NCBI GenBank assembly: GCA_028554795.2
Contig: JAPYKE020000555.1
Span: 364,764-428,763 of the forward strand
Length of the DNA: 64,000 nucleotides
Direction of reading: 5' to 3'
From: Sinohyriopsis cumingii
Lineage: Eukaryota > Mollusca > Bivalvia > Unionida > Unionidae
Notes under the pieces: generated by a model
Databases searched by the model: none
Seen by the model: the letters and a program-made list of their open reading frames with translations, nothing else
Told to the model about the DNA's origin: nothing
In this document: piece after piece, positions 20,961 through 28,569 of the stretch
Position numbering within the stretch: the stretch's first letter is position 1
How the letters are laid out: the number at the start of each line of letters is the position of its first letter
Made by a program: the position numbers and the translations under genes

Positions 20961-21992
20961 ATGATGTTCGCTAAAGATATCACCGACAACGCCAACCATA
21001 ATCAGTATATCAAGTTACTCACACCACGGGATACTTCTGTTGCTAATCAGGCAGAAGCTGCCAACCCAGACCGTGAAGGTAGACCAGCAGGTGATTTTGA
21101 AATCATAAAAGATATTGCCCCGACTTACAACTTAGGGTTTGCAGCACGCCGAGCAGCGCTGTCAGGAGATAATAGAAATTTTTCGTGTGCAATTCCATTA
21201 TCTCACATCTTTGGATTTTGCAGAAATGTTAGAAAGGTAATCTTTGGAGCTAAACACACAATTGTGCTCGTAAGAAAAGATGATGATAATGATGCAATCT
21301 GGCGAGGTGCTGGTGTTGCTGATGCTGGTAAAGTAGATATAACAAAACTTTCATTGTGGATGCCAGTAATGACACCATCTATTACTGAAGAACAAAAATT
21401 ACTATCTTTTATGGATCAAGGCGGTAAATCATTGCTATCATGGTTAACAGTAACCACAGATGCTGCTCAAAGCAATATTAATGGTTTATTTACATGGCAT
21501 ATAGCATCACAACAGGGTGTTTCTGCACCACGACATATTTTTATTGCACTGCAAAATATTAACCGGATAAATGATCAACAACGTTCACATATGATATTTG
21601 ATAACCTTGGAGTTAATGAAGTTTCCTTGAGGATAAATGGACATCAAGAACCGGCTGAGGATATATTGTTAAATTTTAATCAAAATCATGTAGCGCGTGC
21701 ATATCATCGTTTGATGTCATTTATGGGAAGTGATCAAAATGTGGATACCGGTTTGCAAATATCACAACTAGATTTTACAGGTCTATATCCGATTTATTAT
21801 TTTTCGTTGGAACATCTTGATTTATCCAAGCAATCTGTCGTTGATATACACTTTCGAGCTCATGTTACTAACCCACCAGGTGGTGGTGCTTTCTACAGAG
21901 CAATCGCGGTCATACTTAGCGATAAAGCCATGTTACTTGAAGGTGGTAGTGGTCGAATGAGAGTCGTTGATGCACCAGTGGAAAATCTTTAA
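20961..21992 (+). CDS. Major capsid protein (double jelly-roll type, N-terminus probably lost)
   Basis: 343 residues from the first ATG. The region around IPLSHIFGFC and KVIFGAKHTIVLVRK, and the C-terminal part with SVVDIHFRAHVTNP, match the capsid family found in Polinton-like elements of invertebrates; this is recognition from memory, not a search. The product would form the pseudo-hexameric capsomer of an icosahedral particle. At 343 residues it is shorter than usual double jelly-roll proteins. The frame continues upstream for 44 codons without an ATG into the end of the 245-aa gene, so the first jelly roll appears to be missing in copies B and C (copy A's capsid gene lies outside the window). 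It is followed after 32 bp by the small basic virion gene. Confidence 0.7.
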   Translation: MMFAKDITDNANHNQYIKLLTPRDTSVANQAEAANPDREGRPAGDFEIIKDIAPTYNLGFAARRAALSGDNRNFSCAIPLSHIFGFCRNVRKVIFGAKHTIVLVRKDDDNDAIWRGAGVADAGKVDITKLSLWMPVMTPSITEEQKLLSFMDQGGKSLLSWLTVTTDAAQSNINGLFTWHIASQQGVSAPRHIFIALQNINRINDQQRSHMIFDNLGVNEVSLRINGHQEPAEDILLNFNQNHVARAYHRLMSFMGSDQNVDTGLQISQLDFTGLYPIYYFSLEHLDLSKQSVVDIHFRAHVTNPPGGGAFYRAIAVILSDKAMLLEGGSGRMRVVDAPVENL

Positions 21993-22024
21993 TTATTCAG
22001 AAAAAATATTATTTATATAAAAAA

Positions 22025-22477
22025 ATGTCGTATAGTCATGTTAATGTCACTCTGACTCCCGGTCAGGTAAAAAAGCTTCAATCAAAAACCGCCAACAAAT
22101 GCGGAACTAAAATATCACTAAAACGAGATCAGATTAGTGGTGGTCCAAACAAATTATCGTTGACAAATAATCAGATTAAACATTTCAATAAAGCCCTAGA
22201 ATCAAAAACTGGAGTTCAATTCCATCTCTCTCCGAGCGCCATCAAAGACATGGTTAAAACAGGTGGTATATTTCCACTTCTCGCGGCCATTCCGGCATTA
22301 ATAGCTGCAACTGCTCCAGCCGTAGCAAAAGCAGCCGCGTTAGGTGCTGTTGGAACAGCTGCTGGAATGGCACTAAAGAAAGCAACAGGAAATGGATACA
22401 AAAAAAAGGGACGCGGCTTAAGATTGCCAGGATCTCGTTGGGGGAGAGGCCTAAGGCTTCCAGGATCACTTCGTTAG
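22025..22477 (+). CDS. Small basic virion protein with hydrophobic segment, copy C
   Basis: 150 residues. The N-terminal 85 residues contain three similar Gln/Lys-rich segments (VTLTPGQVKKL, ISLKRDQI, LSLTNNQI). A Gly/Ala/Leu-rich hydrophobic stretch follows at about 86-118, then a strongly basic tail with a twofold GRGLRLPGS. This layout is common in minor virion proteins of Polintons and recalls small basic adenovirus core or cement proteins; exact orthology is not claimed. Copy C has the longest tail; copies A and B lost about 70 bp here. The start codon follows TATATAAAAAA. Confidence 0.65.
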   Translation: MSYSHVNVTLTPGQVKKLQSKTANKCGTKISLKRDQISGGPNKLSLTNNQIKHFNKALESKTGVQFHLSPSAIKDMVKTGGIFPLLAAIPALIAATAPAVAKAAALGAVGTAAGMALKKATGNGYKKKGRGLRLPGSRWGRGLRLPGSLR

Positions 22478-22550
22478 ACGTTCCAACATCAAATTTTGAT
22501 TTACTTAATGCTGCTAAAAATTAAAAATAAAGGCCTTTAGAGGTGTTTTT

Positions 22551-22916
22551 ATGCGAGATCAATTACCGAAACAACCAAACAAACTCGAAACAGGTATTAT
22601 TAATCTTGACGAACGTTCCGGACCCGGTACTCATTGGACCGCATACGCGGTTGATCCACGTGGAATCGTTTATTTTGATTCGTACGGGTTAGCTCCACCC
22701 GTTGAATTTATCAAGTATGTCGCACCACTTCACGCAGGAACCTCTGGTTGTAAAGTTTGGTATGCAACGCTACCCACACAAACAATGACAGATCCACCAA
22801 TATGTGGCCGTGAAGTAATTAATGTACTCGACGCTATATCAAAATCATCCAAACCACCGCATAAAGTTGTGCATGATTACACAAGTAACCGATTTGTTGC
22901 GCGTAAAGCGTTTTAA
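22551..22916 (+). CDS. Adenain-like cysteine protease, copy C
   Basis: 121 residues from this ATG. His28 lies in GPGTHWTAY, Asp43 in YFDSYG and Cys85 in PPICGREV, the order and spacing of the adenovirus-type maturation protease that trims virion proteins. The upstream codons reading AFRGVF directly before the ATG also look protease-like, so the natural start is probably further upstream. In copy C the frame is cut there by a five-A run where copies A and B have six. The gene sits between the basic virion protein and the fibre gene, 18 bp before the latter. Confidence 0.8.
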   Translation: MRDQLPKQPNKLETGIINLDERSGPGTHWTAYAVDPRGIVYFDSYGLAPPVEFIKYVAPLHAGTSGCKVWYATLPTQTMTDPPICGREVINVLDAISKSSKPPHKVVHDYTSNRFVARKAF

Positions 22917-22934
22917 ACAACGGGTCTTATTATA

Positions 22935-23942
22935 ATGGTTGACATCTACGGAAGAAGATCTTCACGCGTTAAGAAAAAATCCGACGTTGATCTGTCGAAG
23001 TATGCGACTAAAGATGACCTCGCTGATATTATGAACCTGGCTGGAGTTGACCCAGATGAGGTTGTTATTTTTCAAGATCGATATGGTAAACTAAAAACCA
23101 GCAATATCAAATGGAATGATATAGTCCGGCCAGTACTCGGTGCAGTTACGGATAATATTCCCGTGTTTACTGACAGCGGCAAAATCAGAGATTCAAGTGT
23201 ATCATTAGCAACAATTAGAAATGAAATTGCAAGAAGCGTTGCTAATCGTATGAAAAACACCGGCGACACAATGACGGGTGAACTCAGCATGAACGGAAAT
23301 AAAATAGTAGTTTTAAGAGATCCAACATCCGACGAAGACGCAGCAACAAAAAAATACGTCGACAACGTGGATGGAAAACTATCCACGCTGCGGGCCGAGT
23401 ATGACGTTCACGTGGGCTCTTTTGCAAGATTTCGAAGAAATTTTCAAAAAACCGACGAATCCATTGATAAGTTCTTTGGAACTCCTCCAGTCATCGACAT
23501 GAAACTTTCTGATATCAAAACTAACCTAGACACGATCAAACGAACACAGCAAGACATCGTAGCGGAAATTCCTGAGATTGTCAACAAAACAAATTTGATT
23601 AAAATTTCAGCTGGAATAACTCCCGGGCACATCACAAACATCGTATGCACGGTATCATCGGGATTTGCAACATGGTCGCAGCAAAATAATACTATCAAAT
23701 ATACCGCAACAGTCACTGGCGTGTACAGGCTGTCTGTGTTTAGTGCTGCAAAATTTGAAATATTTACAACGTTTCCATGGCGTCATTCCACCGACAGGTT
23801 TTCCGGGGTTGTATCTGTTATATTAAATAGCGGAACCGAAGAAATATTTATTCTGGAAGCAGCTGATAAGAAATTAACCGCAACATCTTACTGGTGGTGT
23901 TTGGAATTTGTAGCTGAAACACCTCAATTGGTTACTGCATAA
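22935..23942 (+). CDS. Fibre-like attachment protein with phage tail-fibre motif, copy C
   Basis: 335 residues. The basic N-terminus (RRSSRVKKK) could bind the capsid vertex. Residues about 107-142 carry MKNTGDTMTGELSMNGNKI...DAATKKYVD, the shaft repeat signature of bacteriophage tail fibres. A helical segment (about 145-215) follows, and then a beta-rich C-terminal domain (about 220-335) that could be a receptor-binding head. The start codon follows TTATTATA. It is intact in all three copies with no protein change, which suggests recent duplication more than selection. The attachment role is inferred from the motif and from its place beside the protease and penton-like genes. Confidence 0.75.
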   Translation: MVDIYGRRSSRVKKKSDVDLSKYATKDDLADIMNLAGVDPDEVVIFQDRYGKLKTSNIKWNDIVRPVLGAVTDNIPVFTDSGKIRDSSVSLATIRNEIARSVANRMKNTGDTMTGELSMNGNKIVVLRDPTSDEDAATKKYVDNVDGKLSTLRAEYDVHVGSFARFRRNFQKTDESIDKFFGTPPVIDMKLSDIKTNLDTIKRTQQDIVAEIPEIVNKTNLIKISAGITPGHITNIVCTVSSGFATWSQQNNTIKYTATVTGVYRLSVFSAAKFEIFTTFPWRHSTDRFSGVVSVILNSGTEEIFILEAADKKLTATSYWWCLEFVAETPQLVTA

Positions 23943-23950
23943 AAATATAT

Positions 23951-24481
23951 ATGGACGGTGCACAATACAGATACAATCAAGCGCGTGAATGGCAGGCGGC
24001 GCTAAAAGATCAAGTTGATCAATATACAGTAAAAGTAAAAAAATATCGACGACGATTAGTTATCGTTGATGTGATTGTTTATTCAGCATCCGCTGTTGTT
24101 GCTGGAACCGGTGTCATATTATCAGCGTTGACAATGATGGCACCAGTAGCTGTAACTATTTGTATTTCAGCAGCAACAACTATTGCAGGTGTGCTTAATA
24201 TCATCACAAAAAAAATATGTACTTGCACGAACGAAAAATTATCCGATTACAAAATAAAATTACATACAGCGACGGTAGCATACTCGAAATTATCCTCGTT
24301 GTTATCAGCGAGTCTCAGTGATGGAATTATATCTGATTTCGAGTTTTCAATGATGACCAAAATATACGACGAAAGTATCGGTATTAAAGATACAAGTATT
24401 AATAATGACAGAATTACTCCAGCAGATCGTGACCAACACAACTCCGCCAAAGATAACGATGATCTCGGTAAGTTCGTCTAA
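23951..24481 (+). CDS. Two-helix membrane protein, copy C
   Basis: 176 residues, not assigned to a family. The charged N-terminal 36 residues (many Gln, Lys and Arg) are followed by two hydrophobic helices at about 37-60 and 62-86. A short Cys-containing link (KKICTCTN) and a helical, mostly soluble C-terminus complete the protein. It starts 9 bp after the fibre gene and its last 77 bp overlap the next gene, so the three were probably co-expressed. A membrane-active role in the virion or in entry is possible but unproven. Confidence 0.65.
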   Translation: MDGAQYRYNQAREWQAALKDQVDQYTVKVKKYRRRLVIVDVIVYSASAVVAGTGVILSALTMMAPVAVTICISAATTIAGVLNIITKKICTCTNEKLSDYKIKLHTATVAYSKLSSLLSASLSDGIISDFEFSMMTKIYDESIGIKDTSINNDRITPADRDQHNSAKDNDDLGKFV

Positions 24482-25816
24482 TCCTGAATTTAGTGTTAAT
24501 TTTCCTACTGCAATTTCAGTAAAAGAAATAGCACTAGCACAATTACGGGTATATTACAGCTGGCCAAATGTCAGATCAAAATCATTTCATGGTGCACCAG
24601 CAAATAATTCGCTTGTATTTGCTAGTAAAAATAAATCCGATGGAACACCTGACTGGGTTGTTGTTGGAATACCAACTGGCAGTTACGAGATTGAAGAGAT
24701 CAATGAGGAATTTCAACGTAGAATAAAATCAATAACGGGAAAAGAAGCAAAAATATCAATTAATGTTCATGAACCGACCCTGTCCTCGACGGTTGAAATA
24801 CATTCTCCCGATTACGTCGTTGATATTTATAAATCTTCAATCAGATTCGTGCTAGGTTGGCCTGAAATTTCCCCGGTGTATGAAGGACTACCAGAACCAA
24901 CTCGGGATGATTTTACATCATCGAAAAGTTTTCATCATAATATTAAAATGAATTATACAAGTTTCTGGTGGAATATAGAAAAACGTGTATGGGATAAACG
25001 GGATCAATTTCGTGTCGATAAAACCGGTGAGTACTACTGGCTCTTACACAAAGTTCATGGCGGTAATTCATTTTACGATTTGAATATCAATAATGTCATT
25101 CATATCGTAAATTCAGATCATGAAGAACAACTGGTTAATTTACGTATCCTTTTTCATGAATATTTGTCCGATGTGACATCTACGCGTGAAGAAATTATTA
25201 AACGAGTGGAAATTTTAAATAATATAGCTGATACTATTGAATATTTTCATAATAGAATCATAAACCTGGTTTTTGAATCATCAGGTGATAATAGAAGATT
25301 TTTCGCAGCCAAATACAAAATACCCGAAGCTGACATTGTAACGTTTAAGTTTCCTGATTACAATCCGGATAAATTAAGAAAATCTGTCAATGATGTCATT
25401 GATGAGTTTTTTCCTAAAATACTCGATGCATGGAGAAAACTAGCACCATATCCAACCGTTCTTAGATATGATAATGATCCACATGGCGGCGGAGGACACG
25501 TATCTCCGGGAATCGTTAATATAACACCGACGGTCGCGGTCAATCTGGTTTGTGAGGTAATCGATGGCAGCTATCAAATAGCTCTCGGAAGATCAAATCA
25601 AGCTCAACAAGGATACATCCTGTACACGTTCACACCACAAGTCCCCCCTGGAAGTTTATCGTGCAAGAACCAACTAATCCTGTGTATTTGCGGTGTCACA
25701 ATAATATGTTAACACGAATAAATTTTAAGTTCACAGACCACCTTAATCGCTTAATTGACATACGTGGAGAAGAACTTGTGATAAATCTGTATGTGAAATC
25801 GTTGATCTTTATGTAA
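24405..25816 (+). pseudogene. Penton-like virion protein, copy C (frameshifted C-terminus)
   Basis: The longest version of this gene: 435 codons are open from 24405 to 25712. After the CCCCCC run at about 25638-25645 the frame leaves the coding pattern. The remaining C-terminal segment, with YLRCHNN and DIRGEELVINLYVKS, is open in another frame to the TAA at 25814-25816. N-terminal features are a beta-rich region and the IPTGSYEIEEINEEF segment typical of Polinton minor capsid (penton-side) proteins; that assignment is from memory. The shift is present in all copies. It may be a mutation or a programmed frameshift on the C-run. Copies A and B also carry a TAG at codon 253. Confidence 0.6.
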
Positions 25817-26022
25817 TGGAGTGTTTTTATACACGAGGATTTCTTAACAGTTAGAAGAACATTTGTAACAGAGATCAGACTCAAATTCGATCAACTTAAA
25901 ATAAATAAATAAAAAAATATTTTATTATTACTGGCACAAATTTGTGTTTGGTACAAATTAATCAACCTTGCAAAAAAAATAATTTTTTTCCTGAAAATTT
26001 GATCATTTTACACTACACGTGG

Positions 26023-26466
26023 TCAGCGTTGACAGGGACCCCAGTTACTAAAACTTTCATTTTCATTATCACCAGTAACGGGGTTACTTTGGATCGTTTC
26101 ACCAGTAACGAAGTTACTCTCTGACATAATTTTTCTTAATTGTCTTATACGAGTACTAATCGTTTTCTTTGCCTCGTACTCGTGGGATAATAACGATTTA
26201 ATTCTTTCTACGGCGGCAGAGAGAGGAACGAACTCCTTCACATGATCATCTTCTACGGTAGCTAGCGACTGAAACATTGCCGCCTGAATCCGTTTCATGA
26301 GCTTGTATTCAGATGATAGTGTGTGTGTTCCCTGGTTTTTACGTTCTTGTAAAATCTCAAAATCAGAAATTATTTTTTCAGGATTTAGTTCATCAGATAT
26401 ATTAATTCCATCTTTTTTCAATTTTTTAATAGCAACAATTACATCATTGATATTTTCATGGTTCAT
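26023..26466 (-). CDS. Orphan 147-aa protein, copy C
   Basis: Not recognised. It is almost entirely helical by composition (Lys/Glu/Ile/Ser-rich) up to about residue 115, followed by a polar tail with a twofold NFVTGETIQ/NPVTGDNEN repeat. It is the first minus-strand gene after the virion block, 207 bp from the end of the penton-like frame. Its start codon lies in ATATTATATAATGAACC, close to the repeat array, so it may be an early or regulatory gene. Differences between copies include Lys/Glu near residue 100 and Ser/Gly near 141. Confidence 0.5.
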   Translation of the reverse strand: MNHENINDVIVAIKKLKKDGINISDELNPEKIISDFEILQERKNQGTHTLSSEYKLMKRIQAAMFQSLATVEDDHVKEFVPLSAAVERIKSLLSHEYEAKKTISTRIRQLRKIMSESNFVTGETIQSNPVTGDNENESFSNWGPCQR

Positions 26467-26511
26467 TATATAATATTTAAATCTTTAAAATAAAAAAAAT
26501 TTATCCTTAGA

Positions 26512-26979
26512 ACCCCTATCGAGTCTTTAGCGAGTTCGTCGGGATGTTTCAAGGACAGCACAACATATACAATGAATGAAGAGCCCCTATCGAGTGTATT
26601 AGCGAGCTCAGATTATGAATGAAGAGCCCCTATCGAGTGTATTAGCGAGCTCAGATTATGCATTAGACGGCACAAACATATAACTTAATTAAGGAAATGG
26701 ATATATACAATGAAATGGATATATACAATGAATGAAGAGCTCCTATCGAGTGTATTAGCGAGCTCAGATTATGCATTGGACGGCACAAACATATAACTTA
26801 ATTAAGGAAATGGATATATACAATGAAATGGATATATACAATGAATGAAGAGCCCCTATCGAGTGTATTAGCGCGCTCAGATTATGAATGAAGAGCCCCT
26901 ATCGAGTGTATTAGCGAGCTCAGATTATGCATTGGACGGCACAAACATATAACTTAACTAAGGACAGTACAAACATATA
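26512..26979. repeat. Hairpin-forming repeat array, copy C (five core units)
   Basis: A partial unit (CCCCTATCGAGTCTTTAGCGAG) is followed by five complete 43-bp units GAATGAAGAGC...GAGCTCAGATTAT. Between some of them lies a 70-bp spacer with a doubled GGATATATACAATGAA and TAACTTAATTAAGG. Each unit has inverted ends (GAGC/GCTC and CTA/TAG), so each can form a small hairpin. It lies at the boundary between virion and replication genes, where an origin, enhancer or packaging signal would be plausible. Function is inferred. Confidence 0.85.
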
Positions 26980-27075
26980 CGCTCAGCAAAAATCCCACCC
27001 ACAATAATTAATCCAGTGGGTGATACGAAAATGTATCAACCACCAGTCAATATTGTGGTTGAATTTTGCTGAGCG
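26980..27075. repeat. 96-nt imperfect hairpin, copy C
   Basis: The arms CGCTCAGCAAAA and TTTTGCTGAGCG enclose an inner hairpin with stem TGATAC/GTATCA. It is followed immediately by GGGGGG and CCCCC blocks that can also pair. No hammerhead core was found. It may be an RNA structure or a DNA cruciform. Confidence 0.7.
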
Positions 27076-27139
27076 GGGGGTTTTGCGGTTCCCCCATTAT
27101 TATAAAAATCGCAATTATGCGCACACCACCGACAAATTG

Positions 27140-27210
27140 TCAGCCATGGGGATTCGATCCTGGACCGCGAGCGTCACAGTCCAATACCATACTGATTGGG
27201 CTATCAAACC
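27140..27210 (-). other. tRNA-like sequence with Pol III box A/B, copy C
   Basis: Box A-like TAGCCCAATCAG and box B-like GGATCGAATCC on the minus strand, in the same place in all copies. This could be a captured tRNA-derived SINE head or an internal Pol III promoter. Confidence 0.4.
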
Positions 27211-27712
27211 TTGTTACGAACATATGTTTCGGAAGTTAATATATAGCCAAGGAACCAATATTTACACTAAAACAGCGGTTTCTGAATAATAACAGTTTCT
27301 GTATTTATAACAACAGTTTCTGAATATAAAACAGCGTTTTTCCTAAGCAGACTGCGAATCAATAATAACAGTGGCATGAACACACCTGCAGATCGATTTA
27401 TACCATAACAACGGTTTCTATTCTGTACCTGTATTACAGCTTCACTGCTGATCAATAACATTATCATGATTTCTCGTAATGTTGTATGATGGGAAATATT
27501 TAAAAAACATAAATAATACTTCTACGAGTAATTAATTACGATGTAATTAGTTAAACTGACTAATTACGATCATAAAAAAATCAAAAATCTACGAAGAAAA
27601 CTATATATTACAAAGTAATCTCCCTTTTATATAATAAAAAATTCAGTAGTATACAATCAGACAGTACTGGGTCCCCCTCAAATAATGATATAATTCAATG
27701 TGGTGATGATAA
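27211..27712. other. Non-coding AT-rich stretch between hairpin and HNH gene
   Basis: No gene seen. It contains short direct repeats of AACAGTTTCTGAAT (27280-27330) and repeated TAATTACGAT with partial dyad symmetry (27525-27570). The equivalent stretches are 4822-5323 and 15981-16482. Confidence 0.5.
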
Positions 27713-28216
27713 TTATTGATACTGAAAGGTGATTTTCTGTTTGTATTTTTTCGAGAAAGTAGATCTGGTTATATTTTCTGCGACGTATTTTACCACACGC
27801 GGGTCAATATCAAAATATTTTGCAGCAGCACGCATAGACTGAAATATAATTTTTTCGCCAGTTTCTGTGTTTGTGGAAATTACCGCCCTCTTTCCGATTG
27901 TCTTACATCTTCCTGTACTACCACATGCAGAGTTCACGCTTCGTGTGACAACTCGAAGGTTGTGCAGGGAGTTATTTTGAGGATCCCCGTCAATATGATC
28001 AATAACAAGACCGTCTTTGATCACTCCGAAGAAACATTCGTAGATGAAACGATGACAGAAATAATTTTTCTTTCCCCCCTCGCATGTGAACCTTAGATAA
28101 CCATGATTATTAATACAACCAACTGGTCTCTACAACCTGCAGTGTCTAATGATACCATTAATATCTGATTCATAGTTTGTTATTGTGAGATGTGGGACAA
28201 ATTTATTTTGCTCCAT
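27713..28216 (-). pseudogene. HNH endonuclease with in-frame TAG, copy C
   Basis: The frame opens at the ATG ending at 28216 (context ATTATAATGG). TAG follows at 28132-28130 (codon 29), present in all copies, and then a continuous frame to 27713. Downstream of the stop are a NUMOD4-like strand region (CINNHGYLRF), the HNH core VIDHIDGDPQNNSLHNLRV, and a C-terminal helix-turn-helix (SMRAAAKYFDIDPRVVKY) of the NUMOD1 type. Such proteins are DNA nicking or cutting enzymes of phages, large DNA viruses and homing elements. The gene may be dead, read through, or start at a downstream non-ATG codon. Confidence 0.7.
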
Positions 28217-28226
28217 TATAATAATA

Positions 28227-28526
28227 TTATTTGTTTAAATCATTGTTTGTCTGAAATCTTGATATATAATCCTCCACGGATTTTATAGCGTTTTCACCGT
28301 TATTATTTTTTTTGCCATAATATCTTTTAAGTTCTCTGAACCGTTTTCCACCGCACTTTCCACATAATCGTGTTTTTCCTCGCACTCCAATACCACACCG
28401 CAGACATGGTATTGGTCCTAGACTTCCTCGTCGTATGTTTTGTGAGTGCATCCAACAAAATTCCTTTCTGCAGGATTTGTTGCATCGATTTAAGGAGCCG
28501 ATCATCAACCATCTGCATTGAGACAT
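28227..28526 (-). CDS. Zinc-binding protein, internal paralogue, copy C
   Basis: 99 residues. The N-terminal cluster C-N-K-S-C-R-K-E-F-C-W-M-H is followed by a ribbon of PCLRC and LCGKC, then a basic helix (KRFRELKRYYGKK). The same order of motifs is found in the TIR-encoded protein (CNKKCRGEYCKKH, SCVGC, ICKNC), so the two are paralogues. It is divergent from the polymerase gene, with 43 bp of AT-rich DNA between the start codons (TATATAATA). A DNA-binding or regulatory role is likely but unproven. Confidence 0.7.
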   Translation of the reverse strand: MSQCRWLMIGSLNRCNKSCRKEFCWMHSQNIRRGSLGPIPCLRCGIGVRGKTRLCGKCGGKRFRELKRYYGKKNNNGENAIKSVEDYISRFQTNNDLNK

Positions 28527-28569
28527 TGTATATATAATATTTTTTATTTTAAATATTTGTTTTAATTAT
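28527..28569. promoter_or_regulatory. Divergent AT-rich control region for zinc and polymerase genes
   Basis: 43 bp separates the two opposed start codons. It contains TATATATAATATT and ends in TTAATTATATG at the polymerase start. It is the only room for promoters of both genes. Confidence 0.5.
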
